In this document: positions 37,525-46,753 of the stretch, piece after piece
How the letters are laid out: every line of letters starts with the position of its first letter
Position numbering within the stretch: the first letter of the stretch is position 1
DNA from: Paraburkholderia domus
GTDB taxonomy: Bacteria > Pseudomonadota > Gammaproteobacteria > Burkholderiales > Burkholderiaceae
DNA: 64,000 bases
NCBI RefSeq assembly: GCF_905220705.1
Contig: NZ_CAJNAT010000007.1
Span: 248,001 to 312,000 of the forward strand
Reading direction: 5' to 3'
Notes under the pieces: generated by a model
Databases searched by the model: none
What the model was told of the DNA's origin: nothing
Seen by the model: the letters and a program-made list of their open reading frames with translations, nothing else
Position numbers and translations under genes: made by a program

Positions 37525-37813
37525 TGTGATCTTCTATTCGATTGAAAATCCCAATCGGGACTTTTTATTCCATAGCGCGAAGTATACTCCAATACCCTAA
37601 GGTGCGTCGTTGCAGGGAACGTATCAATCTGTTTCGCTGCATTACCCAATAGGCGTCCGTCAGGAAAGCGTGACGGGCCGATGTCCGGAACGGAGGCGTT
37701 TCCGGTCATCGGCCCGCGTAACGGCCTGTCACAAAAGCGTCTTATGCGCCGTTGCCCTTATACAACGCGGTGACCGCGCAGGTTCGAGGCAAAGGCGTCG
37801 CACGCAAGCGTGA
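37525..37813. other. Leader region before lpxC with a long stem-loop
   Basis: A TATACT (37581-37586, minus strand) could be the lpxC -10 element, without a good -35. A stem-loop at 37674-37716 pairs CGGGCCGATG with CATCGGCCCG and contains an inner CCGGAA/TTCCGG stem. It lacks a T tract on either strand, so it does not look like a simple terminator. No gene is visible. Confidence 0.5.
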
Positions 37814-38317
37814 CTAGCTCAACGTAGCGAGGATACTCCCTGCATCGCTGACTTCGAATTTGCCGGCAGCCTCGACGTTCAACGTCTTGACCACGCCGTC
37901 GTCGACAACCATCGCGTAGCGCTGGGAACGGATTCCCATGCCGCGCGCCGACAAATCCTGCTCCAGACCGAGCGCCCGCGTGAAAGCCGCGCTGCCGTCC
38001 GCCATCATGCGCACCTTGCCCGAGGCGTGCTGATCGCGTCCCCACGCGCCCATTACGAACGCGTCGTTGACGGACACGCACCAGATCTCGTCGATGCCAA
38101 GCGCGCGCAACTGCTCGGCGTGCTCGACGTAACCCGGTACATGTTTGGCCGAACAGGTCGGCGTGAACGCACCCGGCAACCCGAAGATCACCACGCGCTT
38201 ACCCGCCGTCTGCTCGCGCACGTCGAAGCTGTTGGGCCCCAGCGTGCAACCCGCCCGCGCGTCTTCGACGAACTCGAAGAGCGTCGCGTCGGGCAGCTTT
38301 TCACCTGTTTGAATCAT
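37814..38317 (-). CDS. Peroxiredoxin (Prx5/AhpE-like)
   Basis: The 167-residue protein has the peroxidatic motif PGAFTPTCS with C55 and the downstream GWGRDQHASG-like block typical of Prx5-type thioredoxin peroxidases. These reduce hydroperoxides in the cytoplasm, with glutathione/glutaredoxin or thioredoxin as reductant; which one is not visible. It lies between ftsZ and lpxC as in other Burkholderiaceae. The ATG is at 38317. Confidence 0.9.
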   Translation of the reverse strand: MIQTGEKLPDATLFEFVEDARAGCTLGPNSFDVREQTAGKRVVIFGLPGAFTPTCSAKHVPGYVEHAEQLRALGIDEIWCVSVNDAFVMGAWGRDQHASGKVRMMADGSAAFTRALGLEQDLSARGMGIRSQRYAMVVDDGVVKTLNVEAAGKFEVSDAGSILATLS

Positions 38318-38567
38318 GCTCAGTCCTTTGCATCGATGCGAAGCACGCTCGCACGTCGTCGTGTCGCAGTGAATTCAGCGTCTGCCTAACGACAGGCTCC
38401 GCCGTCCGGCGACAGTCGCCCCTTCCGCTTCGCGAATCCGAAGAGGGCACTTGTCCTTGCCGCGAATCAGACGATACGCGGCTTGTTCGCCGTTCACCCG
38501 CCACGCTCGTGCATTCGTCCGCCAGCGCTGCTAAAGACAGCGCGGCAACGAAAGCCTGCTCGTGCGC
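38318..38567. other. Intergenic region between ftsZ and the peroxiredoxin gene
   Basis: Two small hairpins lie here: GCGCTG/CAGCGC at 38525-38543, just after the ftsZ stop, and GGCGA/TCGCC at 38408-38420. Neither has a T tract. I see no gene. Confidence 0.4.
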
Positions 38568-39764
38568 TCAGTCCGCCTGCTTGCGCAGGAATGCCGGAAT
38601 GTCGTACGTATCGACGCCCTTCTCTTGCAGCGCCTGCACGTGCGAAGCCGCCGTATCGCGCGACGTGCGCCACACAGCCGGCGTATCCAGCGCGCCGTAA
38701 TCGGCCGTACTTGCATGCGACGACGACGGTGCGTAAGCGGCGTGCGTGCTGATCGGCTGGTTGTCGGTGCCGGTACGCAACAGCGTCATCGGTGCCGATT
38801 GCTGCTTCTTCGCCGCACGGCCCAGACCCGTTGCCACGACCGTCACGCGCAGCGCGTCGCCCATTGCATCGTCGTACACCGCGCCGAAAATCACGGTTGC
38901 GTCTTCTGCAGCATAGCTCTTGATGGTGTTCATCACTTCGCGCGTTTCCGACAGACGCAGCGAACGGCTCGACGTGATGTTGACCAGCACGCCACGCGCG
39001 CCCGACAGATCCACCCCTTCCAGCAGCGGGCTGGCCACAGCCTGCTCGGCAGCCAGACGTGCGCGATCGACGCCGGCAACCGTCGCCGTGCCCATCATCG
39101 CCTTGCCTTGCTCGCCCATCACCGTCTTCACGTCTTCGAAGTCGACGTTCACCAGGCCGTCGACGTTGATGATTTCCGCGATGCCGGCAACTGCGTTGTT
39201 CAGAACGTCGTCTGCGCACTGGAAGCACTTGTCCATCTCGGCATCATCGCCCATCACCTCGAACAGCTTGTCGTTCAGAACGACGATCAGCGAGTCGACG
39301 TGATCCTCCAGTTGCTGCGATCCAGCTTCTGCGACGCGCATCCGCTTGCCGCCTTCGAATTCGAACGGCTTGCTGACCACGCCAACAGTCAAGATACCCA
39401 TTTCCTTGGCGATCTGCGCGACCACGGGTGCTGCGCCCGTGCCCGTGCCGCCGCCCATACCGGCGGTGATGAACACCATGTGCGCGCCGCGCAGTGCGTC
39501 GGCGATGCGCTCACGTGCTTCTTCGGCTGCTGCGCGACCCATTTCCGGCTTCGCGCCAGCGCCCAGACCCGTGTTGCCGAGCTGGATCACCGCGGAGGCG
39601 CGCGAACGCGACAGAGCCTGCGCGTCCGTGTTCATCACGATGAAGTCGACGCCTTGCACGCCTTTGTTGATCATGTGCTGAACGGCATTGCCGCCAGCGC
39701 CACCTACTCCGATCACCTTGATGATGGTGCCGTTCGTTTCGGTTTCCAGCATCTGGAATTCCAT
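38568..39764 (-). CDS. ftsZ: Cell division GTPase FtsZ
   Basis: FtsZ polymerises into the Z ring. The 398-residue protein has the tubulin signature GGGTGTG (104-110), the T7-loop region and the conserved C-terminal peptide DIPAFLRKQ that binds FtsA. The ATG at 39764 is backed by GGAGG four bases upstream. It is the last division gene of the cluster, 132 bases after ftsA, and its partner ZapD is encoded at 29050-29805. Confidence 0.98.
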   Translation of the reverse strand: MEFQMLETETNGTIIKVIGVGGAGGNAVQHMINKGVQGVDFIVMNTDAQALSRSRASAVIQLGNTGLGAGAKPEMGRAAAEEARERIADALRGAHMVFITAGMGGGTGTGAAPVVAQIAKEMGILTVGVVSKPFEFEGGKRMRVAEAGSQQLEDHVDSLIVVLNDKLFEVMGDDAEMDKCFQCADDVLNNAVAGIAEIINVDGLVNVDFEDVKTVMGEQGKAMMGTATVAGVDRARLAAEQAVASPLLEGVDLSGARGVLVNITSSRSLRLSETREVMNTIKSYAAEDATVIFGAVYDDAMGDALRVTVVATGLGRAAKKQQSAPMTLLRTGTDNQPISTHAAYAPSSSHASTADYGALDTPAVWRTSRDTAASHVQALQEKGVDTYDIPAFLRKQAD

Positions 39765-39896
39765 GTTGCCTCCGTCAAGATAAAAAATTACAGCCACTTC
39801 GGCCGTTATTCGGCAGGAGATCGGGCAACCTCCTGTCGCGCGCCAGCCGCCGGCACCAGCGCGTATTTACGTAAAACCGTTCAAAACCAGAATTCG

Positions 39897-41129
39897 TTAG
39901 AAGTTGCCGAGGAACCAGTCTTTCATTCGCGTGAAGACCTGGCCCATCGACCCCGACTGCACCGCGACCTTGCGGCCGCGCATCCGTTGCGAGCGTCCTT
40001 CGACGAGCAGACCCATCGCCGTCGAATAACGCGGATTACGCACGACGTCAGCGAGACCACCCGCGTATTCCGGCACACCGATGCGCACCGGCTTCAGGAA
40101 AATGTCCTCACCGAGTTCGACCATGCCGAGCATCATCGACGCGCCGCCGGTCAGCACCACGCCGGAGCTCAGCAGTTCCTCGTAACCCGACTCGCGCACC
40201 ACCTGCTGCACGAGCGAAAACAGTTCTTCGACACGCGGCTCGACCACTGCCGCCAATGCCTGGCGCGACAGCGTGCGCGGACCGCGCTCGCCGAGACCCG
40301 GCACTTCGATCATTTCGTCCGGATCGGCCAGCGCCTGCTTCGCGATGCCGTAATCCACCTTGATGTCTTCCGCGTCCGGCGTCGGCGTGCGCAGCGCCAT
40401 CGCGATGTCGCTCGTGATCTGGTCGCCGGCAATCGGAATCACCGCCGTATGACGGATCGCGCCTTCGCTGAAGATCGCGATATCTGTCGTACCGCCGCCG
40501 ATATCGACCAGCACCACGCCGAGTTCTTTCTCGTCTTCCGTCAGCACCGCCAGCGACGAAGCGAGCGGCTGCAAGATCAGATCGTTCACTTCGAGTCCGC
40601 AGCGGCGCACGCACTTCACAATGTTCTGCGCCGCGCTCACCGCACCGGTGACGATATGCACCTTCACTTCCAGACGGATGCCGCTCATGCCGATCGGCTC
40701 GCGCACATCTTCCTGGCCGTCGATGATGAATTCCTGCGTCAGGATGTGCAGCACCTGCTGATCGGTCGGGATGTTGATCGCCTTCGCCGTCTCGATCACG
40801 CGAGCAACGTCCGTCTGCGTGACTTCCTTTTCCTTGATCGCCACCATGCCGCTCGAATTGAAGCTGCGGATATGGCTGCCGGCGATCCCGGTAAACACGT
40901 TCGTAATCTTGCAGTCGGCCATCAACTCGGCTTCTTCGAGCGCGCGTTGAATAGACTGCACGGTGGCTTCGATGTTCACCACCACGCCCTTCTTGAGCCC
41001 CTTCGATTCGCTCTGGCCGAGGCCGATCACCTCGTAGTGACCCTCGCCCTTCAACTCGGCGACGATAGCCACTACCTTCGACGTCCCAATGTCGAGGGCG
41101 ACCAGCAGATCTTTATAGTCTTTACTCAT
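39897..41129 (-). CDS. ftsA: Cell division protein FtsA
   Basis: FtsA is the actin-like membrane anchor of FtsZ. The 410-residue protein shows the actin-type phosphate-1 motif DIGTSKVVAIVAEL near the start, a second phosphate loop (VLVDIGGGTTDIAIF) and the adenosine loop with GVVLTGGASMM. A C-terminal amphipathic helix (FTRMKDWFLGNF) fits the membrane-targeting sequence. It follows ftsQ by 27 bases. Confidence 0.97.
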   Translation of the reverse strand: MSKDYKDLLVALDIGTSKVVAIVAELKGEGHYEVIGLGQSESKGLKKGVVVNIEATVQSIQRALEEAELMADCKITNVFTGIAGSHIRSFNSSGMVAIKEKEVTQTDVARVIETAKAINIPTDQQVLHILTQEFIIDGQEDVREPIGMSGIRLEVKVHIVTGAVSAAQNIVKCVRRCGLEVNDLILQPLASSLAVLTEDEKELGVVLVDIGGGTTDIAIFSEGAIRHTAVIPIAGDQITSDIAMALRTPTPDAEDIKVDYGIAKQALADPDEMIEVPGLGERGPRTLSRQALAAVVEPRVEELFSLVQQVVRESGYEELLSSGVVLTGGASMMLGMVELGEDIFLKPVRIGVPEYAGGLADVVRNPRYSTAMGLLVEGRSQRMRGRKVAVQSGSMGQVFTRMKDWFLGNF

Positions 41130-41156
41130 AGCGTGCTCATTGCGTGTGATGTCCGT

Positions 41157-41909
41157 TTACTTCTTGCCCTTATCGGGTTCGCTGATAAAGCGCATGCCAG
41201 CGGCACGAATCGCGAAACCGTTCGGATAGCGCAAGTCCGCATACTCGATATCCTTTCCCCAACGTTGCGTCACCGCGTTCCACGCCGCGGTCAGGCGCTT
41301 GCTGCGATCGAGCAGCGTCTCCTGATTACGTTCGCGCCCAAATTCCACCTGCATCCCGTTCGACAGCTTCACCGTCCACGCGTAACGCGGCGACAGCGTC
41401 ACTTCTTCGGGCGTTGCGCCCAACGGCGCAAACCACTTCTTGAAGTCGCTATAACGCGCGACGACTTCCTTTGCCGTACCGTCCGGGCCGTCGAACGCGG
41501 GCAGCTCTTCTTCGAGCTCGCCCTGGTTCGCCGTGAACAGTTCGCCGTCGACGCTCACCAGTTGATCGCTGCCCCACGTTCCTAGCGGTTTGTACTCTTC
41601 AAGCGTGACAGCCAGTGCGTTCGGCCACACGCGCCGCACACTCGCGTGACGCACCCACGGCATCTGCTCGAACGCCTGACGTGCAACGTCGAGATCCACC
41701 GTGAAAAAGTTGCCCTTCAACCGCCCTACTACACCGGCGCGCACCGTCGGCGAATTGATGTGTTCGGTGTCGCCGTCGATCTGGATTTCGCGCAGCGCGA
41801 AATTCGGACGCTGGATCAGCCAGTAACCGCCTGCCGCCAGCAGCACGAGCACCAGCACCGCATGCAATGCGTTGGCGGCGAGATTGAGCTGGCGAACGTT
41901 GTTCCACAT
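41157..41909 (-). CDS. ftsQ: Cell division protein FtsQ
   Basis: FtsQ is a bitopic inner-membrane protein that organises FtsB, FtsL and later divisome proteins. The 250-residue protein has an N-terminal membrane helix (about residues 12-32) followed by a POTRA domain starting near ALREIQIDGDTEH and the FtsQ-specific C-terminal domain. The ATG is at 41909, 24 bases after ddl. Confidence 0.93.
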   Translation of the reverse strand: MWNNVRQLNLAANALHAVLVLVLLAAGGYWLIQRPNFALREIQIDGDTEHINSPTVRAGVVGRLKGNFFTVDLDVARQAFEQMPWVRHASVRRVWPNALAVTLEEYKPLGTWGSDQLVSVDGELFTANQGELEEELPAFDGPDGTAKEVVARYSDFKKWFAPLGATPEEVTLSPRYAWTVKLSNGMQVEFGRERNQETLLDRSKRLTAAWNAVTQRWGKDIEYADLRYPNGFAIRAAGMRFISEPDKGKK

Positions 41910-41933
41910 GGTGTTGCTTTCGGGTTACCCCAG

Positions 41934-42875
41934 TTAGTCCTTCAGCGTCAGCGCCAACACGCCGACAACCAGTTCCAGATAGCTGATGCCCACCGCACGC
42001 GCCGCTTTCGGCGGCAGCGAGTGATCGGTCATCCCAGGCGCCGTGTTCACTTCCAGGAAGTACGGGTTGCCGTCGGCGTCGAGCATGAAATCTGCACGGC
42101 CCCAATCGGTGCAGCCGAGCACGTCGAACGCGCGGCGCGCCAGCACTTTCAGACGCGACTCTTCGTCAGCCGCCAGGCCGCACGGAATCAGGTACTGCGT
42201 GTCGTTGGCGATGTACTTCGCGTGGTAGTCGTAGAACTCGCCGGCTGGCACGATGCGGATCACCGGCAGATCCAGATCGCCGGCAATGCACGCGGTGTAC
42301 TCGCCGCCGCCTTCAATGCTCTTTTCGACCACGACGATCTTGTCGTACTTGACCGCTTCGAGCAGCGCTGCCGGCAATGCGTCGGCGCTTTTCACCTTGA
42401 TCACCGCGACGCTCGAACCTTCGCTGGCCGGCTTCACGAACAGCGGCAAGCCGAGCTTCGCGACGATGTCTTTCGCGCGCGCTTCGTAGTCGTCGCCGCG
42501 CAGTACCGCTTCGAACGGTGGCGTCGGAATGCCGAGTTGCTGCCACACGAGCTTGGTGCGGAACTTGTCCAGACCGAGCGCCGAGCCGAGTACGCCGCTA
42601 CCCGTGTAGCGAATACCGTAGAAGTCGAGCGCGCCCTGAATCTGACCGTTCTCACCGTAGCCGCCATGCAGCGCGTTGAACGCGCGCACGAAACCTTCAT
42701 CTTTCAACGCGGCGAGCGGACGCTCGGCCGGATCGAACGGATGCGCGTCGATACCGGCGTCGCGCAGACCTTGCAGCACGAGGCGGCCGGAATTGAGCGA
42801 CACCTCGCGCTCGGCCGAATCGCCGCCGAGCAACACTGCTACTTTGCCGAATTGTTTAGGGTCGATGCTGCTCAT
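41934..42875 (-). CDS. ddl: D-alanine--D-alanine ligase
   Basis: Ddl joins two D-alanines for the peptidoglycan precursor. The 313-residue protein starts MSSIDPKQFGKVAVLLGGDS, has the ATP-grasp fold and the conserved FVKPASEGSSVAV and FLEVNTAPGMTDHS segments. ATG at 42875 is preferred because AAGG lies about 10 bases upstream and the protein then begins as in related Burkholderia enzymes. A GTG at 42884 that overlaps the murC stop is the alternative and would add three residues. Confidence 0.94.
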   Translation of the reverse strand: MSSIDPKQFGKVAVLLGGDSAEREVSLNSGRLVLQGLRDAGIDAHPFDPAERPLAALKDEGFVRAFNALHGGYGENGQIQGALDFYGIRYTGSGVLGSALGLDKFRTKLVWQQLGIPTPPFEAVLRGDDYEARAKDIVAKLGLPLFVKPASEGSSVAVIKVKSADALPAALLEAVKYDKIVVVEKSIEGGGEYTACIAGDLDLPVIRIVPAGEFYDYHAKYIANDTQYLIPCGLAADEESRLKVLARRAFDVLGCTDWGRADFMLDADGNPYFLEVNTAPGMTDHSLPPKAARAVGISYLELVVGVLALTLKD

Positions 42876-42880
42876 CTCAC

Positions 42881-44284
42881 TCACACCTTCGTTTCTTGCG
42901 CGAGGCGTCCCGGCACACCGCCGATCGAACCCGCGCCCATCGTGATCACCACATCGCCGTCGCGCACCACTGCTGAGAGCGCGTCCGGCACTTCATCCAC
43001 CGTATCGACAAACACCGGTTCGACCTTGCCCGCCACGCGCAGCGCTCGCGCCAAGGCGCGACCGTCCGCGGCCACGATCGGCGCTTCACCGGCTGAATAG
43101 ACTTCCGTCAGCACCAGGGCATCGACGGTCGACAGCACCTTCACAAAATCTTCGAAACAATCGCGTGTGCGCGTGAAACGGTGCGGCTGGAATGCCAGCA
43201 CCAGACGACGTCCCGGAAAAGCACCGCGCGCCGCCGCCACCGTTGCCGCCATTTCGACCGGGTGATGACCGTAGTCGTCGACCAGCGTGTACGCGCCGGT
43301 AGGTTTGCCTTCGGACAAGACCGGCACCTCACCGTAGCGCTGGAAGCGTCGGCCCACGCCGTTGAAATCTGCCAGCGCTCGCTGGATATCGGCATCTTTC
43401 ACTTCAAGTTCAGTCGCAATTGCAATTGCGGCCAAAGCGTTCTGCACGTTGTGCTCGCCAGGCAGGTTCAAAATGATGTCGATCGGCGCCGCGTCTTCGC
43501 GCATGGCCGTGAAATGCATCTTGCCGCCGCGCGCTTCGACGTTGACCGCACGCACCTGCGCGTCCGGTGCAAAGCCGTAGCGGATGATCGGCTTCGACAC
43601 GAACGGCAGAATCTCCCTCACGTTCGGATCGTCGACGCACAGCACTGCGATTCCATAGAACGGCAGACGGTGCGTGAATTCGATGAACGCCTGCTTGAGC
43701 CGCGCGAAGTCGTGGCCGTACGTGTCCATGTGATCGGCGTCGATGTTCGTGATGACCTCGATCACCGGGAACAGGTTCAGGAACGACGCATCCGACTCAT
43801 CCGCTTCGGCGACGATGAAATCGCCCGTACCCAGACGCGCATTCGCGCCCGCGCTGATCAAGCGGCCGCCGATCACGAACGTCGGATCGAGACCGCCCGC
43901 GGCCAGCACGCTCGCCACCAGCGAAGTGGTCGTGGTCTTGCCATGCGTGCCGGCGATCGCGATGCCCTGCTTCAGGCGCATGAGTTCCGCGAGCATCACC
44001 GCGCGCGGCACGATCGGAATGCGGCGATGACGTGCGGACAGCACTTCAGGGTTGTCGCTGCGCACCGCGGTGGAGACGACCACCGCATTCGCGCCTTCGA
44101 TGTTCTCCGCCGCGTGACCGATCGCGATGCGCGCGCCGAGTGCGGCAAGGCGATCGGTGATCGCGTTGCTCGTGAGATCCGAGCCGCTCACCTGATAGCC
44201 GAGATTGACCAGCACCTCCGCGATGCCGCTCATGCCGACACCGCCGATGCCGACAAAGTGAATATGTTTGACGATGTGTTTCAT
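42881..44284 (-). CDS. murC: UDP-N-acetylmuramate--L-alanine ligase MurC
   Basis: MurC adds the first amino acid to UDP-MurNAc. The 467-residue protein has the nucleotide-binding start HFVGIGGVGMSGIAEVL, the ATP-binding GTHGKTTTTS motif and the Mur ligase C-terminal domain. The ATG at 44284 overlaps the murG stop as ATGA; upstream in-frame sequence is part of murG in another frame. Confidence 0.97.
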   Translation of the reverse strand: MKHIVKHIHFVGIGGVGMSGIAEVLVNLGYQVSGSDLTSNAITDRLAALGARIAIGHAAENIEGANAVVVSTAVRSDNPEVLSARHRRIPIVPRAVMLAELMRLKQGIAIAGTHGKTTTTSLVASVLAAGGLDPTFVIGGRLISAGANARLGTGDFIVAEADESDASFLNLFPVIEVITNIDADHMDTYGHDFARLKQAFIEFTHRLPFYGIAVLCVDDPNVREILPFVSKPIIRYGFAPDAQVRAVNVEARGGKMHFTAMREDAAPIDIILNLPGEHNVQNALAAIAIATELEVKDADIQRALADFNGVGRRFQRYGEVPVLSEGKPTGAYTLVDDYGHHPVEMAATVAAARGAFPGRRLVLAFQPHRFTRTRDCFEDFVKVLSTVDALVLTEVYSAGEAPIVAADGRALARALRVAGKVEPVFVDTVDEVPDALSAVVRDGDVVITMGAGSIGGVPGRLAQETKV

Positions 44285-45399
44285 TGCTTTCCTTCTGGGC
44301 TCGCGCCCGAAATCGAACCCGCCACGGTCGCGCAAATCTGTGCGACCTGTTCCGTGGCGTCGGGTTTCGCGAGCGAGCGCGAACGCTCCGCCATCTCCGC
44401 GAGGGTCTCTCGCGTCTGGCTGTGCAACCAGTCGGCGAGCATTTCCGCTGACAGATCGCGTTGCTGCACGACCAGCGCCGCGCCGTTATCGGCGAGGAAC
44501 GCTGCATTAGTGGTTTGGTGATCGTCTACTGCAAATGGGAACGGCACGAAGAACGCCGCCACCCCTACCGCTGAAATCTCCGACACCGTCATCGCGCCCG
44601 AACGGCAGATCACCAGATCCGCTTTTGCGTACGCGCTCGTCATGTCGTCAATGAAAGGCACGAGTTCTACATCGGCGCCGGCTTGCAGGCCCGCTGCCGC
44701 GTAGTTCTCACGCAGCGCTTCAATATGCTTCGCGCCCGCCTGATGCACGATGCGCGGTCGTTCGGTCGGCGCCAGCAGCGCGACCGCGCGCGGCACCACT
44801 TCATTCAATGCCGCCGCGCCCAGACTGCCGCCTACCACCAGCACATTCAGCGGACCGCTGCGCTCTGCGTAGCGTGCTTTGGGTGCAATTGCGCGCGCAA
44901 GTTCCGCGCGAATCGGATTTCCTGTCCATTCGCCGTGCGGCAGCGCATTCGGAAATGCAACCAGCACGCGTTTGGCGACTTTCGCGAGCACCTTGTTGGC
45001 AAGACCCGCGATCGAATTCTGTTCATGCAGCACCAGCGGCCGACCGCTCAACGCGGTCATCAAACCCGCCGGAAACGTGATGTAGCCGCCCATGCCGAGC
45101 ACGACGTCCGGCTTCACACGACGCAACACGCTCAAGCTTTGCGAGCAGGCACGCAGCAGATTCAGCGGCAGCATCAGCTTGGTTTTCAGGCCCTTGCCGC
45201 GCAGTCCGCCGAAGCGCACGTATTCCATCGGAATGCCGTGCTTCGGCACCAGCGTCGCTTCCATGCCTGCGGGGTTGCCCAGCCATACGACCTTCCAGCC
45301 CCACGCCTGCATCAGGTGCGCGACCGCGAGCCCCGGGAACACATGTCCCCCGGTGCCACCGGCCATCACCATCAGCGTGCGTTGCGGCACAGCGGTCAT
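44281..45399 (-). CDS. murG: Lipid II glycosyltransferase MurG
   Basis: MurG adds GlcNAc to lipid I at the inner face of the membrane. The 372-residue protein has the donor/acceptor motif MAGGTGGHVFPGLAVA and the GNPAGMEATLVPKHG block. ATG at 45399 is chosen because a strong ribosome binding site (GGAGGGAAGGT) ends directly before it. That site lies within a 28-bp sequence also found at the end of ftsW; the two genes are separated here by 73 bases, whereas ftsW and murG often overlap. Confidence 0.95.
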   Translation of the reverse strand: MTAVPQRTLMVMAGGTGGHVFPGLAVAHLMQAWGWKVVWLGNPAGMEATLVPKHGIPMEYVRFGGLRGKGLKTKLMLPLNLLRACSQSLSVLRRVKPDVVLGMGGYITFPAGLMTALSGRPLVLHEQNSIAGLANKVLAKVAKRVLVAFPNALPHGEWTGNPIRAELARAIAPKARYAERSGPLNVLVVGGSLGAAALNEVVPRAVALLAPTERPRIVHQAGAKHIEALRENYAAAGLQAGADVELVPFIDDMTSAYAKADLVICRSGAMTVSEISAVGVAAFFVPFPFAVDDHQTTNAAFLADNGAALVVQQRDLSAEMLADWLHSQTRETLAEMAERSRSLAKPDATEQVAQICATVAGSISGASPEGKQ

Positions 45400-45498
45400 A
45401 CCTTCCCTCCGCGCATGAGCAAAAAAAGAATTCGTTTTGGCTTCGCCGAAATCGTGTACTGCTGCATGGGGGTCATACCTTCCCCCCACGCATCAGCA
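45394..45498. repeat. 28-bp direct repeat flanking a 49-bp spacer at the ftsW-murG junction
   Basis: Bases 45394-45421 and 45471-45498 match at 25 of 28 positions. One copy is the murG start and ribosome binding site, the other is the ftsW 3' end with its stop codon. The 49-base spacer between them contains a small stem-loop (TTTTGGC/GCCGAAA with a 3-base loop and one wobble pair). Confidence 0.8.
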
Positions 45499-46753
45499 CA
45501 CGATTTTCATAATCCACGCGCATCAACACGGCCACCGCCACACAGTTCAGCACGATGCCCGACCCGCCGTAGCTGACGAGCGGCAATGTGAGACCTTTGG
45601 TCGGCAGCAAGCCAAGATTCACGCCCATGTTGATAAAGGTCTGCGCGCCGAACCAGATGCCGATGCCCTTCGCTACCAGCCCCGCGAACGTGCGGTCGAG
45701 TGCGAGTGCCTGACGGCCGATCTCGAACGAGCGGCGCACGATCCAGTAGAACATCAGGATCACGACCAGCACGCCGACAAAACCAAGTTCCTCGCCGATC
45801 ACCGCGAGGATGAAGTCGGTATGCGCTTCCGGCAGATAGTTGAGCTTCTCGACACTGCCGCCCAAGCCCACGCCGAACCACTCGCCGCGCCCGAAAGCGA
45901 TCAGTGAGTGCGTCAATTGATAAGCCTTGCCCTGTGCGTAACGGTCGTCCCACGGATCGAGGTAGGCGAAGATCCGCTCACGACGCCACGGCGACGCCCA
46001 CACCAGCAAGCTGAACGTGCCGACCGCGGTGGCTACCAGGCCACCGAACAGCTTGCCGTTCACGCCGCCAAGGAACAGCACGCCCATCGCGATCGCCGCG
46101 ATCACCATGAATGCGCCCATGTCCGGCTCGAGCAGCAGCAACGCGCCGACGAGACCCACCGCCACCGCCATCGGCAGAAAGCCCTTGGCGAAGCTCTGCA
46201 TGTATTCCTGCTTGCGCACCGTATAGTTCGCCGCGTAAATCGTCACGGCCAGCTTCATGATTTCCGACGGCTGCATGTTCGTGATGCCGAGCGGAATCCA
46301 GCGACGCGCGCCGTTCACGCCCTTACCGATATGCGGAATCAGCACGATCACCAGCGCGGCAAGCGAAAGCAGAAAGAGCTTCGGCGCGTACTTATCCCAC
46401 GTCGAGATCGGGATGCGGAACGACACGACGCCGATCACCGAGCCCATCACCACGAAAATGATCTGGCGCACGAGGAATGCGTAATCACGGTACGACGCGT
46501 ACTTCGGCGAATCGGGCATCGCGATCGACGCCGAATACACCATTACGACGCCGAGGCCGAGCAAGGCGACGACGACCCACAACAACGAGTGATCGTAGTC
46601 GAGCATCCGCGAGCGCAGCGGACGCACGCCGTTCACGGCGCTTGCGAGACCACTGCCGCCGGTGCGGCTGGAGGTGCGACCCGCGCTACCTGTATCGCCG
46701 TCGCCTGCACGAGCACCGGCAAGGCGCGAACCGAAGCGTTCCGACCAGCTCAT
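45473..46753 (-). CDS. ftsW: Peptidoglycan glycosyltransferase FtsW
   Basis: FtsW is the SEDS-family septal glycan polymerase that works with FtsI. The 426-residue protein has about ten membrane helices after a cytoplasmic N-terminus of about 60 residues rich in glycine, serine and threonine. The conserved blocks TNMQPSEIMKLAV and LPLVSYGGSGIVLN are present. ATG at 46753 overlaps the murD stop as ATGA. Confidence 0.96.
   Translation of the reverse strand: MSWSERFGSRLAGARAGDGDTGSAGRTSSRTGGSGLASAVNGVRPLRSRMLDYDHSLLWVVVALLGLGVVMVYSASIAMPDSPKYASYRDYAFLVRQIIFVVMGSVIGVVSFRIPISTWDKYAPKLFLLSLAALVIVLIPHIGKGVNGARRWIPLGITNMQPSEIMKLAVTIYAANYTVRKQEYMQSFAKGFLPMAVAVGLVGALLLLEPDMGAFMVIAAIAMGVLFLGGVNGKLFGGLVATAVGTFSLLVWASPWRRERIFAYLDPWDDRYAQGKAYQLTHSLIAFGRGEWFGVGLGGSVEKLNYLPEAHTDFILAVIGEELGFVGVLVVILMFYWIVRRSFEIGRQALALDRTFAGLVAKGIGIWFGAQTFINMGVNLGLLPTKGLTLPLVSYGGSGIVLNCVAVAVLMRVDYENRVLMRGGKV

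Noticed and set aside
37581..37586. lpxC promoter at TATACT
   Set aside because: The -10 is good but no -35 box is found at 16 to 18 bases, so it is mentioned only as part of the leader region.
38562..41585. Very long open frame antisense to ftsZ and ftsA
   Set aside because: It is the shadow of two well-conserved genes in a high-GC genome; no ribosome binding site and no family resemblance.
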